A DNA stretch of 36,397 nt, taken from Myxococcales bacterium. GTDB lineage: Bacteria > Myxococcota > Myxococcia > Myxococcales > Myxococcaceae. The notes under the pieces were generated by a model. That model worked only from the letters and a program-made list of their open reading frames with translations. It searched no databases and was not told the origin of the DNA. Below, in pieces: positions 1 through 8,031 of this stretch. Numbering within the stretch: position 1 is the stretch's first letter; each line of letters begins with the position of its first letter. The translations under genes were made by a program, and so were the position numbers. The stretch spans positions 1 to 36,397 of the forward strand of contig JAUXRI010000219.1 of the NCBI GenBank assembly GCA_030681895.1, written 5' to 3'.

Positions 1-1
1 G

Positions 2-2593
2 CTCAAGCTCCCGCCCGGCACGTACGACCTGCGCGTCTTCTACGCGCTCTACGAAGGCCGCCGCGTGACGAACGTCGAGGTGAAGGCCGGTGAAGTCACC
101 CGGCTCGACGTCACCCTCGAGGCGAAGTCGCGTGCCATCAAAGAAGTCGTCGTCGAGGCGAAGGCCGACAAGCGCAACGAGAAGGCGCTGCTCCAGGAGC
201 GCAAGAAGGCGCCCGTCGTGCAGGACTCCATCGGTGCGCAGGAGATTGCACGAACGCCCGACGGCAACGCCGGTGAAGCTGCCAAGCGCGTGGTGGGCGT
301 CACGCTCGTCAGCGGAAAGTACGTCTTCGTGCGCGGCCTCGGTGGCCGGTACGTCCAGACGCTCCTCAACGGCACCATCATGCCGAGCCCGGAGCCCGAT
401 GAGCCCGGTGTTCCGCTCGACCTCTTCCCGACGTCGCTGCTGTCGAACCTGAACGTGATGAAGACGTACTCGCCCGACCTGCCCGCGCAGTTCGGCGGCG
501 GCTCGCTCACCATCGACACCTCGACGTTCCCCACGCAGCTCGAGGTGAAGGCGCGCGTCGGCATCGGCGGAGACTCGGCGACGACCTTCCAGTCGCGGCC
601 CTCGGCGCCGTCATCCATCGGCGAGGCGTTCGGCTTTCGCGACCCGTCTCGAGCGCTCCCGTCCATCTTCCCCACCGACCGCGCGTTCCAGCAGTCCGTC
701 GACCCGGCGAAGCCTGGCATCACCGCCGAGACGCAGCAGGCCGGTGGGCGCGCGCTGCCCAACCGGTGGACGCCGGGCTCCGTCAACGCAGCACCGAACG
801 GCACCGTCAGCGCGCAGGTCGGCGACACGGTGAAGTTGGGAGACGACCGCCGCCTCGGCTACCTCGTCGCCGCGCAGTGGGCCCGCAAGGAGCGCACGCG
901 TCGCACGTTCGTCGCTGACGTCTCGGGCTCCGAAGGCGGGCTGGAAGTCGAGAACCCGACCGACTCGCTCATCTCTTCCGTCAGCGCGTCGACGTCGTTG
1001 CTCGGCAACCTCGGCTACCAGTTCAATCGCGACAATGAGGTGAACCTGCTCGTGCTCGGGCTCACCAACGCCGAGAACCAGGCGGCCACCGCGAGCGGCC
1101 CCGAGACGTTGTCGGCGATGCAGGACCAGGTGAACAACCGCCTGCAGTTCACTCAACGGCAGCTCTTCTTCACGCAGCTCAAAGGGTTTCACCGGCTCAA
1201 CGCGCTCTCGGACGTCGAGCTCGAGTGGCAGGGCAACTACGGCCACGTCGACCGCTCCGAGCCCGACATTCGCGACTCGCGCTACTTCGTGGCGCCCGAC
1301 ACACGAGAGCTCAACTTGCGCCTGCAGCCGAACTCGGCGGAGCGCTTCTTCCTCGGCCTCACCGAAGACTCTGCAGGCGGCACGGTGTCGGCGACGCTCC
1401 CGTGGCGCGCGTTCCGCTTCAAGGCGGGCGGCTTCGGGCAGTACCAGGCGCGTCGCTTCGATGGCCGTCGGTTCCGCTTCTTCGAGCTGCGGCGGCCCAC
1501 GCCGACGGGCCTCGCGGAAGAGGTGCTGACCTCAGAACGCATCGGCCCCGGCGCGGGCACGCAGTTCTTCCTCGCCGAGAGCACCATCGCGCAAGACTCG
1601 TACACCTCGACGCTCGCGACGTACGGCGGCTTCGGGCTGGTGGAGTGGAAGTTCAGCGACGCGCTGCGCGCGCAGGCGGGGCTCCGGTACGAGGGCTCGT
1701 CGCAGTCGGTCGCGGTGTTCAGCCCGTTTGCCACCGACGCCAACGCGAAGCCGCCGGTGACGCGCCAGTACCACAACCCGGTTCCGTCGCTGAACGTCGC
1801 CTGGTCGCCCATCAGCGCCATCAACCTGCGCGCGGCCTACGCGTACACGCTCGCGCGGCCGAGCTTCCGTGAGCTCTCGCCCTTCATCTTCTTCGACATG
1901 GTTCGCCGCCGGAACATCGCGGGCAACCCCGAGCTGCTGCTCACCACCATTCACCACGCCGACCTGCGCGCCGAGTGGTTCCCCACCGACACCGAGGTGT
2001 TCTCGTTGTCCGTCTTCGGGAAGCAATTCATCAACCCCATCGAGCGCGTCGTCATCGGCCAGGGCTCGAACTTCGACTTCGGCTTCCGCAACGCAGACGG
2101 CGCGCAGCTGGCCGGGCTCGAGCTCGAGGCGCGCACCACGCTGGGCCGCTTCACGCCGGCGCTCAAAGACGTTCGCCTCGGAGGCAACGGCTCGCTCATC
2201 TGGTCGCGCGTGCAGCTCGGCAACACGGTGGGGCAGCTCGGCAACTCCAACCGGCCGCTGCAAGGCCAGGCGCCGTGGGCGCTCAACGCCTTCGTCACCT
2301 GGGCGAAGCCCGAGTGGGGCACCGAGGTCGGCGTTTTCTACAACGTGTCGGGCCCCGAGATTTCCGAGGTCGCGGTTTCTCCGCTGCCCGACTTCTACGT
2401 GCAGCCGATTCACAAAATCGACGTCACGCTCTCGCAGTCTTTCGGCCCGGGCTTCCAACTCAAGCTCGGCGTCGCCAACGCCCTCAACCAGCAACTCCGT
2501 ATCCAACAGGCAGACGTCGAGGTGTTCCGTGAACAGCTCGGCGTTCAGCTCAACGCATCGTTGGCCTGGACGATGCCCACCAGCAGGAAGTGA
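2..2593 (+). CDS. TonB-dependent outer-membrane receptor, 5' end cut off by the window
   Basis: The reading frame is open from the first bases, so the start lies upstream; the GTG at 65 is internal. The visible N-terminus (LPPGTYDLRVFYALYEGRR) looks like the end of a carboxypeptidase-regulatory/CNA-type beta-sandwich, common in large SusC-like receptors. Next comes a TonB plug: VVQDSIGAQEIARTPDGNAG, then VFVRGLGGRYVQTLLNG, LDLFPTSLLSNLNVMKTYSP and PAQFGGG. The remaining roughly 650 residues are a barrel rich in alternating aromatic and polar strands. The family imports large or scarce ligands (iron chelates, cobalamin, glycans) using TonB/ExbBD energy; the substrate cannot be read here. The protein ends in ...AWTMPTSRK instead of a terminal aromatic. 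A beta-helix lipoprotein starts 3 bases after the stop, so the two are probably co-transcribed and may act as receptor and surface partner. Confidence 0.9.
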   Translation, partial: LKLPPGTYDLRVFYALYEGRRVTNVEVKAGEVTRLDVTLEAKSRAIKEVVVEAKADKRNEKALLQERKKAPVVQDSIGAQEIARTPDGNAGEAAKRVVGVTLVSGKYVFVRGLGGRYVQTLLNGTIMPSPEPDEPGVPLDLFPTSLLSNLNVMKTYSPDLPAQFGGGSLTIDTSTFPTQLEVKARVGIGGDSATTFQSRPSAPSSIGEAFGFRDPSRALPSIFPTDRAFQQSVDPAKPGITAETQQAGGRALPNRWTPGSVNAAPNGTVSAQVGDTVKLGDDRRLGYLVAAQWARKERTRRTFVADVSGSEGGLEVENPTDSLISSVSASTSLLGNLGYQFNRDNEVNLLVLGLTNAENQAATASGPETLSAMQDQVNNRLQFTQRQLFFTQLKGFHRLNALSDVELEWQGNYGHVDRSEPDIRDSRYFVAPDTRELNLRLQPNSAERFFLGLTEDSAGGTVSATLPWRAFRFKAGGFGQYQARRFDGRRFRFFELRRPTPTGLAEEVLTSERIGPGAGTQFFLAESTIAQDSYTSTLATYGGFGLVEWKFSDALRAQAGLRYEGSSQSVAVFSPFATDANAKPPVTRQYHNPVPSLNVAWSPISAINLRAAYAYTLARPSFRELSPFIFFDMVRRRNIAGNPELLLTTIHHADLRAEWFPTDTEVFSLSVFGKQFINPIERVVIGQGSNFDFGFRNADGAQLAGLELEARTTLGRFTPALKDVRLGGNGSLIWSRVQLGNTVGQLGNSNRPLQGQAPWALNAFVTWAKPEWGTEVGVFYNVSGPEISEVAVSPLPDFYVQPIHKIDVTLSQSFGPGFQLKLGVANALNQQLRIQQADVEVFREQLGVQLNASLAWTMPTSRK

Positions 2594-2596
2594 CCC

Positions 2597-3952
2597 ATGC
2601 GCAACACCATCCTCGCAGCACTCGCGGGCCTCGCCCTGACGGCGTGTCCCGCACCCACCATGAACCCGCCCGGCAACACCGGAGGCGGCACCGCGATGGC
2701 GACGCTCGTCGACGTCACCGAGCCCATCACCGCGGCCACCACATGGACGAAGGACAAGAGCTACGTCCTCAAGAACATCGTGTACGTCGACGGCGCCGTG
2801 CTGACGATCGAGCCCGGCACGAAGATTCTCGGAGAGCGTGGCTCGGCCCTCGTCGTCACGCGCTCAGGCCAGCTCCTCGCTGAAGGCACCGCGGCCGAGC
2901 CCATCGTCTTCACCGCCAACTACCCCGTCGGCATGCGCGGCATCGGGAACAGCAACTGGGGCGGCGTGCTCCTCAACGGCAAGGCCGCCATCAACGTCAC
3001 CGGCGGCGACAACAAGGCCGAGGGCCTCGCTGACGAGCCGCGCAACCGTTACGGCGGCGGCATGACGCCCGACAACACGCACTCGTGCGGCAAGCTCCGC
3101 TACGTGCGCATCGAGTTCGCCGGCCAGCCGCTGTCGGCCAACGACGAGCTCAACGGTTTGACGCTGAACGCCTGCGGTACGGGCACGGTCGTCGACTACG
3201 TGCAGGTGCACCGCGGCATCGACGACGGCGTCGAGTTGTTCGGTGGCTCGGTCGACCTGAAGCACGTCGTCATCACTGGCTCGGACGATGACGGCCTCGA
3301 CTGGGACCAGGGATGGACGGGCCGCGCGCAGTTCCTCGTGGTGCAGCAACTGCCGGGTCGCGGAAACTTCGGCATCGAGGCCGACAACAACCGCGCCTCG
3401 CAAGACGCGATGCCGCGCTCGAGCCCCACCCTCTTCAACGTCACGCTCGTCGGCCGCGCGCCGGACTCGAGCGACCCCGGTGAAGGCCGCAGCCGCGGCA
3501 TGAGCTTCCGCGTCGGCACGGCCGGCTCGCTCAACAACGTCATCGTCACCAACTTCAACGACTGGGCGATGTTCGTCGACGGCTCGAACAGCCAGGCGCG
3601 GTGGACCGATGGCTCGCTCGGCGTGAAGAACAGCATCTTCTTCAAGAACCCGATGGCGGCCTGGCAGAACGTTCGCCCGTCGAACCTTGCCGACGGTGGC
3701 GTGGTGGCTGACAACTTCGACGAAGACATGTCGCTGCTGGCGCCGTCGCTGAACAACCGCCAGGTCGACCCGCTGCTGTCGTCGGCCACGGTCGTCACCG
3801 CGCCGGTGTTCAAGCCGCTGACCGATTCGCCTGCGCTGACGGGTGGCGCGACGCCTCCGGGTGATGGGTTCTTCGACGTCACCGCGACGTTCGTCGGCGC
3901 GGTCGGCTCGACGGACTGGACGGCGGGGTGGACGGCGTTCCCCGAGAACTGA
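2597..3952 (+). CDS. Beta-helix lipoprotein partnered with the TonB receptor
   Basis: This 451-residue protein begins with a lipoprotein signal whose lipobox is LTAC, with lipidated Cys17. The body has the features of a right-handed parallel beta-helix: LTIEPGTKILGE, GGVLLNGKAAINV, LRYVRIEFAG, DDGVELFGGSVDLKHVVITG and later SLNNVIVTNF. Proteins of this type often sit beside TonB-dependent receptors in Myxococcota and Bacteroidota, and are usually named only as hypothetical or lipoprotein. The ATG at 2597 lies 3 bases after the receptor stop, so translation is probably coupled. A surface ligand-binding or adhesion role is inferred from the fold and neighbour. A second member of this broad class, clearly diverged, lies at 8032-9429. 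A polysaccharide-active beta-helix enzyme is possible, but I see no recognisable catalytic signature. Confidence 0.85.
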   Translation: MRNTILAALAGLALTACPAPTMNPPGNTGGGTAMATLVDVTEPITAATTWTKDKSYVLKNIVYVDGAVLTIEPGTKILGERGSALVVTRSGQLLAEGTAAEPIVFTANYPVGMRGIGNSNWGGVLLNGKAAINVTGGDNKAEGLADEPRNRYGGGMTPDNTHSCGKLRYVRIEFAGQPLSANDELNGLTLNACGTGTVVDYVQVHRGIDDGVELFGGSVDLKHVVITGSDDDGLDWDQGWTGRAQFLVVQQLPGRGNFGIEADNNRASQDAMPRSSPTLFNVTLVGRAPDSSDPGEGRSRGMSFRVGTAGSLNNVIVTNFNDWAMFVDGSNSQARWTDGSLGVKNSIFFKNPMAAWQNVRPSNLADGGVVADNFDEDMSLLAPSLNNRQVDPLLSSATVVTAPVFKPLTDSPALTGGATPPGDGFFDVTATFVGAVGSTDWTAGWTAFPEN

Positions 3953-4050
3953 GCCTCGTTTCAGCTCAGTGAAGGCGCGGCGTCATCGGGACAGGTCGTC
4001 TCGGTGGCGCCGTCGCCGTTCATACCCTGCGAGCGAGGAAGGTCGCCGGT

Positions 4051-4464
4051 TCACTGGAAGGTGAAGGCGTATTCTTGAGCCTTGAACGTGACGCCGTTGC
4101 CCGAGACGCCATCCCAGCTCATCGCCATCGCCTCGAGCGTCAGGCTGACCCGCGTGCCGATGGCGACCTGAGGCCTCGCGTCGAGAGGAATTTCGAGCTG
4201 CCCCGGTGGCGATTCGAAGGTGAGCGTCCGACTCGTTGGCGTCGTCATGAAGCCGACCGAATTCTCGCGCACCCGAAACGCGTACTGGACTCTTGCGGCA
4301 TTGGCAGTGGGCGCAGTGGCGATGGGGCTGATGAAGAACCAGGTCGAGCCACGCTTCTCGAGCGTGGCCTTCGTGGTGAGGGTGATGTTCGGGTCGCCGA
4401 CGACGCCTCCACACCCTGAAGCGATGACGACGAGCGCGAACAGCCGAACGAGAGATGAGGTCAT
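4051..4464 (-). CDS. Small lipoprotein, unknown function
   Basis: A 137-residue protein with a classic lipoprotein signal, MTSSLVRLFALVVIASGC, lipidated at Cys18. The ATG at 4464 gives this signal peptide and is chosen over much longer upstream extensions of the same frame, which only shadow other genes. The mature part is short, acidic to neutral and beta-rich, resembling a single Ig-like or transthyretin-like sandwich (TRVSLTLEAMAMSW, VTFKAQEYAFTF at the end). I do not recognise the family. It follows the Dickkopf-like barrel gene (4488-5198) by 23 bases on the same strand, so the two probably form an operon. It converges on the beta-helix gene, leaving a 98-base gap in which I see no clear terminator hairpin. 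Confidence 0.75.
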   Translation of the reverse strand: MTSSLVRLFALVVIASGCGGVVGDPNITLTTKATLEKRGSTWFFISPIATAPTANAARVQYAFRVRENSVGFMTTPTSRTLTFESPPGQLEIPLDARPQVAIGTRVSLTLEAMAMSWDGVSGNGVTFKAQEYAFTFQ

Positions 4465-4487
4465 GAGAGTGCTCCGGGGGCAGCGGG

Positions 4488-5198
4488 TTAGAAGATCCAC
4501 GAGAAGCTGAGGTTGAAGGGAACCGAGATGACGTTGGTGCCGGTCCTCGCTCGGAACTCTCCACCGAGCAGGCGTGCTTCGAGCACAGCGTTCCCGAACC
4601 GCAAGGCGACACCGACGCTCGCGCCAGCAAGAAGCCCACCGCCACGATTGGCTAGGAAGCCGCCACCACGCACTCGAATCGGGAGCGAAATGCTGAACGC
4701 CTCGCGCTCGTAGAGCCCAAGCATCCAACCGGTCGAGAGCGCCGCGGTGATCTGCTGCGCGCTGACTCCGTAGACCAGTGATCCCACCGAGCCCGGAGCC
4801 AGTTCTGCGGCCAACTCGAAACGCCCGAACAGAACGCCAATTCTCGCCTCGGCCTGAGCGATGGCACCCATCGCCGAGAACTCGACTGGGGCGTCGAAGA
4901 GAACGGCCGAACCCTTCGACCACATCGGCCCCGCGCCGACCGTCGCACCGAGGAAGAAGTGCACGCCGGTGAAGTGGCCTCGAGGCGCTTGTGGTTCCGT
5001 CTCGGCGAGCGCCTCGACCGGAGCAACGGGTTCCACGGCTCGTGAAACGGCGGGGACAGGGGCCAGTGGGCGCGATTCGCAGGTCGAGGCCACGCACGCG
5101 AGGGACGGCATGCAGTCGGCGTCGGTGCGACACGACTCGCCAGCTTCGCCAAGAACGGGAACAGCGGTCAGGAGCGCCAGAAGTGGGGTGGTGAGCAT
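4488..5198 (-). CDS. Exported protein: Cys-rich N-terminal module plus outer-membrane beta-barrel-like domain
   Basis: A 236-residue protein starting at the ATG at 5198, which gives a clean signal peptide (MLTTPLLALLTAVPVLGEAG); the frame extends further upstream without a signal. Directly after it is a compact cysteine module, GESCRTDADCMPSLACVASTC (spacing C-x5-C-x5-C-x4-C), like the Dickkopf-type modules common in secreted myxobacterial proteins. A Pro/Ala/Val/Glu-rich linker follows, then about 160 residues of alternating small and hydrophobic residues ending in NLSFSWIF, the aromatic end expected of an outer-membrane barrel. It shares signal, Cys module and layout with the divergent gene at 5380-6219, so the two look like paralogues. 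The role is unknown; a surface-exposed Cys module on a small barrel is an inference. Confidence 0.8.
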   Translation of the reverse strand: MLTTPLLALLTAVPVLGEAGESCRTDADCMPSLACVASTCESRPLAPVPAVSRAVEPVAPVEALAETEPQAPRGHFTGVHFFLGATVGAGPMWSKGSAVLFDAPVEFSAMGAIAQAEARIGVLFGRFELAAELAPGSVGSLVYGVSAQQITAALSTGWMLGLYEREAFSISLPIRVRGGGFLANRGGGLLAGASVGVALRFGNAVLEARLLGGEFRARTGTNVISVPFNLSFSWIF

Positions 5199-5379
5199 GA
5201 AGGGCCGTTGTGCAGGCGGCTGACCGTCGCAAGCAGCGGGAAACAGGCCGAGCCGGAGCCGGTGCGTCCAGAACCGCAGACGAGTCGATGGGTCCACAAA
5301 CGATCACGCGACCTTGGGTGTGTCGCTGGCTTGCACAACGCCGGGTCGATTCGCTCACCCGCTGTTCATCGAGGCCCCC
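5199..5379 (+). promoter_or_regulatory. Shared divergent promoter region between two paralogous genes
   Basis: These 181 bases separate the start codons of two divergently transcribed related genes, so both promoters must lie here or inside the genes. I see no convincing -10/-35 pair, sigma-54 signature or strong inverted repeat. The assignment rests on gene geometry alone. Confidence 0.4.
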
Positions 5380-6219
5380 ATGTTGACGACCCATCTGCTC
5401 ATCGCGCTGCTCTCCCAGACCCCTGACTCGCTGCTCGGTGACGTTGGAGAATCGTGCCGTGCCCGCGCCGACTGCCGGACGGGCCTCAAGTGCATCAACG
5501 CGGTGTGCACCGCCCCGCCTCCGGTGACGAAAGAGGGTCAGGCCTGTGAGGCCACCTCCGAGTGCTCCTCGGATGGCTCCCTTCGCTGCATCGCGAAGGT
5601 GTGCTCGAAGCCGCGCAGCGCCGTGACGACTCCGCCGCCTTTCACCACGCCGCCGCCTCCTCCTCCCCCTGCTCCGATGGCCGCCACGCCACCGGCGCCT
5701 GTCCGTGACAGCGGTCCGCCCCCGGTTCCGGTGCGCTCCAGTGCAGGCCTGGACAACGGGGTCGTCACCGAGGCGGTGGCCGAGCCGACCGCCTTCTCGG
5801 GGACGAAGTTCTTCATCGGTCTCGATGCCATGGCCGGCGTGCTGACGGCGCTCCCCACCCTGGGCCCGAGCGTGAAGTTCGGGTGGTTCTTCAACAGGAC
5901 GCAGCTGAGCTTCGAACTCGGCGCCGCGGTCTCGCAAATCACCTTCATCACCGCGCGCGCGTCACTTGGGTTCTGTGTGCCCTTCATCGAGCGCGACGAC
6001 TTCGCCTTCTTCTGGAGCCCCAAGGCGGGCCTCTCGACGATGGCCGGAGCCTTCGTCACAACCGGTCTTCACGCCGACCTCGTCTCTTTCGGCATTCGCA
6101 CCGGGCACTGGCTGTTCGACGTGCAGCTGCCCTCGATCGGCGCTCATTTCATCCTCGACGGCCGTGGTGGGCTCGCGATTCCTGTCCAGGCGCGGCTCTC
6201 GGTCGCCTACGTCTTCTGA
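5380..6219 (+). CDS. Exported protein: two Cys-rich modules, Pro-rich linker and beta-barrel-like domain
   Basis: A 279-residue protein read from the ATG at 5380, which begins the signal peptide MLTTHLLIALLSQTP; the longer frame upstream adds a segment without a signal. It carries two tandem Cys modules, GESCRARADCRTGLKCINAVC (C-x5-C-x5-C-x4-C) and GQACEATSEC...RCIAKVC (C-x5-C-x7-C-x4-C), where its divergent paralogue has one. A linker of roughly 40 residues very rich in proline follows. The last 140 or so residues look like membrane beta-strands and end in RLSVAYVF. The gene abuts the kinase gene tail to tail with no bases between the stop codons (TGATCA at 6217-6222). The role is unknown; outer-membrane location is inferred from the aromatic C-terminus. 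Confidence 0.8.
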   Translation: MLTTHLLIALLSQTPDSLLGDVGESCRARADCRTGLKCINAVCTAPPPVTKEGQACEATSECSSDGSLRCIAKVCSKPRSAVTTPPPFTTPPPPPPPAPMAATPPAPVRDSGPPPVPVRSSAGLDNGVVTEAVAEPTAFSGTKFFIGLDAMAGVLTALPTLGPSVKFGWFFNRTQLSFELGAAVSQITFITARASLGFCVPFIERDDFAFFWSPKAGLSTMAGAFVTTGLHADLVSFGIRTGHWLFDVQLPSIGAHFILDGRGGLAIPVQARLSVAYVF

Positions 6220-7962
6220 TCAGCGATCCGTCCACCGCTGCTGGCCGACGTCGTAGTTCAACCGGCTCTGCCCATCGGGCTGCACGGTCACTCTGCGCGA
6301 CGGCGACAGGCTGCCATTCGCGAGCCGCACCATCACCGTGTACAGCCCGGACGGCACCTTCTCGCTGAAGGGCGGCGCGTTCTCGAAGCTCTTCGCGCCC
6401 CGCACCACCACCTTCGCGCCCGAGTCATCACCAGTGAGTGAGATGCGAATCGTCCCGATGCCGTCGGGAATCACCTCGTCGGCCGGCGGCGGCGGTGGCT
6501 TCACCACCTCGACGGGCTTCGTCGTCTCCACCGGCTTCTCGGTCTGCTTCGGGTTCACCTTCGCGACGAGCACCGGCTTCTTCACGTCGGGCGGCGGCTT
6601 CACGACCTCCACCGGCTTCACCACCTCGACGGGCTTCACGACCTCGACGGGCTTCACGACCTCGACCGGCTTCGTCACCGTCGGCTTCTTCACCTCGGGA
6701 GGCTTCGTCGGCTCCACCTGCACCGTGGTGGGTTCGATGGTGATGATTGGCTCTGGCGGCCCACCTCCGACGAGCAGCAGCGTGCCGAATACGCCGATGA
6801 TGACGGCGGCCGCGAACGCGACGAGCAGGAACGGCTTCTTCGACGGTGGCTTCGGCTTCGCCGCAGGCACGCGCTCGGTGTTGTGGTCCTTCTTCACCGG
6901 CGACGAGGGCGCCAGGCCTGTCGTCGACTGACCCGAGAACGCCGGCGTCGCGAGCTTGGGCTTCGCGTACACATCTGACGGCGCATTCGTGATGGCTGGG
7001 AATGCCGAGCTGCGCGTACCGCCCGACGCCGTAATCTCTCCATCGACGTCGACGTAGCCGAGCAGCACCGACTGCCCGACGCGGAAGCCGGAATCGAACG
7101 CGGCCTTCTCGAGCGCCTCGCGCATCTCACGCGCCGTCTGGAAGCGCTCCTCGGGCTTGAGCATCAACGAGCGGCGCACCACGTCGTAGAACGGGTCAGG
7201 CAGGCCGGGGAACACCTGGTCGAGGTCTTGCCATTGGCCACGCACCAGCGCCGCGTGCCGCTCACCATGCGTCTTGTGGTCGTCGAACGGCGTCGAGCCC
7301 GAGGCCAGCTTGTAGAGCGTGACGCCGAGCGAGAAGAGGTCGCTGCGCCCGTCGAGCTTCTTCCCCATCGCCTGCTCGGGCGAGAAGTAGCCGGCCTTGC
7401 CTTTCGTCACACCCGGCATCGTCAGGTTGCGGTTCGTCGCGGCCTTCGAGATGCCGAAGTCGATGAGCTTCAAGGCGCCCGTCGTCGACAGCAGCAGGTT
7501 GTGCGGCGACACGTCGCGGTGCACGAGGCCGACGGTGCCGCCTTCGGTCTTCAAAGCGTGCACGGCTTCGAGGGCGCTCGCCGTCCAGATGCCGATGGCG
7601 AACAGCGCCTCGTCCGAGAAGCGCTCGTTGTTGTCGCGCAGGGTGCGGTTGATGGTGGCGAGCGTCTCGCCGGGCACCAGCTCCATCGCCATGTAGAGGA
7701 GGCCGTCGTCGCTCTCTCCCACATCGTAGATCTGCGCGATGTTCGGGTGGCTCAGCGTGCAGGCGGTGCGCGCCTCGTCGAGAAACATCTCCCGGAAGTC
7801 AGCCGACTCTGAATACTCCGGCCGAATCACCTTCACCGCGACGGGGCGGGTGATGTCCTTGGTGAGCTCCTGGTCGGCTCGATACACCTCGGCCATGCCG
7901 CCCTGCGCGAGCAGCCGGCTGATGGTGTAGCGACCAACTCTGGTGCCTGCTTCGAGAGCCAC
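6220..7962 (-). CDS. Hanks-type Ser/Thr protein kinase with transmembrane segment and KPVEVV repeats
   Basis: A 580-residue membrane kinase. The kinase domain spans about residues 10-290: glycine loop LLAQGGMAEVYRA, ATP-binding Lys44 in VAVKVI, Glu63 of helix C, catalytic loop VHRDVSPHNLLL (Asp150), DFG at 168-170 and SPEQ (194-197) in the APE position. All catalytic residues are present, so it should be active. HRDVSPHN is typical of myxobacterial PknB-like kinases. A basic, Pro-rich stretch precedes one transmembrane helix at about 377-400. Beyond it is a Pro/Lys/Val linker with tandem KPVEVV repeats, then a C-terminal PEGA-like beta domain (GTIRISLTGDDSGAKVVVRG ... PSGLYTVMVRLANG). The kinase therefore faces the cytoplasm and a possible sensor domain lies outside. 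It follows a beta-helix lipoprotein gene by about 70 bases on the same strand; the substrate is unknown. Confidence 0.95.
   Translation of the reverse strand: MALEAGTRVGRYTISRLLAQGGMAEVYRADQELTKDITRPVAVKVIRPEYSESADFREMFLDEARTACTLSHPNIAQIYDVGESDDGLLYMAMELVPGETLATINRTLRDNNERFSDEALFAIGIWTASALEAVHALKTEGGTVGLVHRDVSPHNLLLSTTGALKLIDFGISKAATNRNLTMPGVTKGKAGYFSPEQAMGKKLDGRSDLFSLGVTLYKLASGSTPFDDHKTHGERHAALVRGQWQDLDQVFPGLPDPFYDVVRRSLMLKPEERFQTAREMREALEKAAFDSGFRVGQSVLLGYVDVDGEITASGGTRSSAFPAITNAPSDVYAKPKLATPAFSGQSTTGLAPSSPVKKDHNTERVPAAKPKPPSKKPFLLVAFAAAVIIGVFGTLLLVGGGPPEPIITIEPTTVQVEPTKPPEVKKPTVTKPVEVVKPVEVVKPVEVVKPVEVVKPPPDVKKPVLVAKVNPKQTEKPVETTKPVEVVKPPPPPADEVIPDGIGTIRISLTGDDSGAKVVVRGAKSFENAPPFSEKVPSGLYTVMVRLANGSLSPSRRVTVQPDGQSRLNYDVGQQRWTDR
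6596..6667 (-). repeat. 18-bp tandem repeat encoding KPVEVV
   Basis: Four near-identical 18-base units run in phase with the kinase reading frame and encode Lys-Pro-Val-Glu-Val-Val. Single diverged copies flank the block, one near 6504. The units differ by one or two bases. Proline-rich linkers of this type often stiffen the span between a membrane helix and an outer domain. Copy number may vary between strains. Confidence 0.85.
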
Positions 7963-8031
7963 GGGGCGGAAACCCGTAGCATAGCGCGACTCGAGGTGTG
8001 TGCCCGCTGGGGCCCCGAAACAGTCGAAGCG

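Noticed and set aside
4051..5937. A 628-residue open frame on the minus strand covering three genes.
   Set aside because: Only its last 137 codons, from the ATG at 4464, encode a plausible lipoprotein. The rest runs antisense or out of frame across the Cys-module genes and is rich in Arg/Gly/His, typical of high-GC shadow frames.
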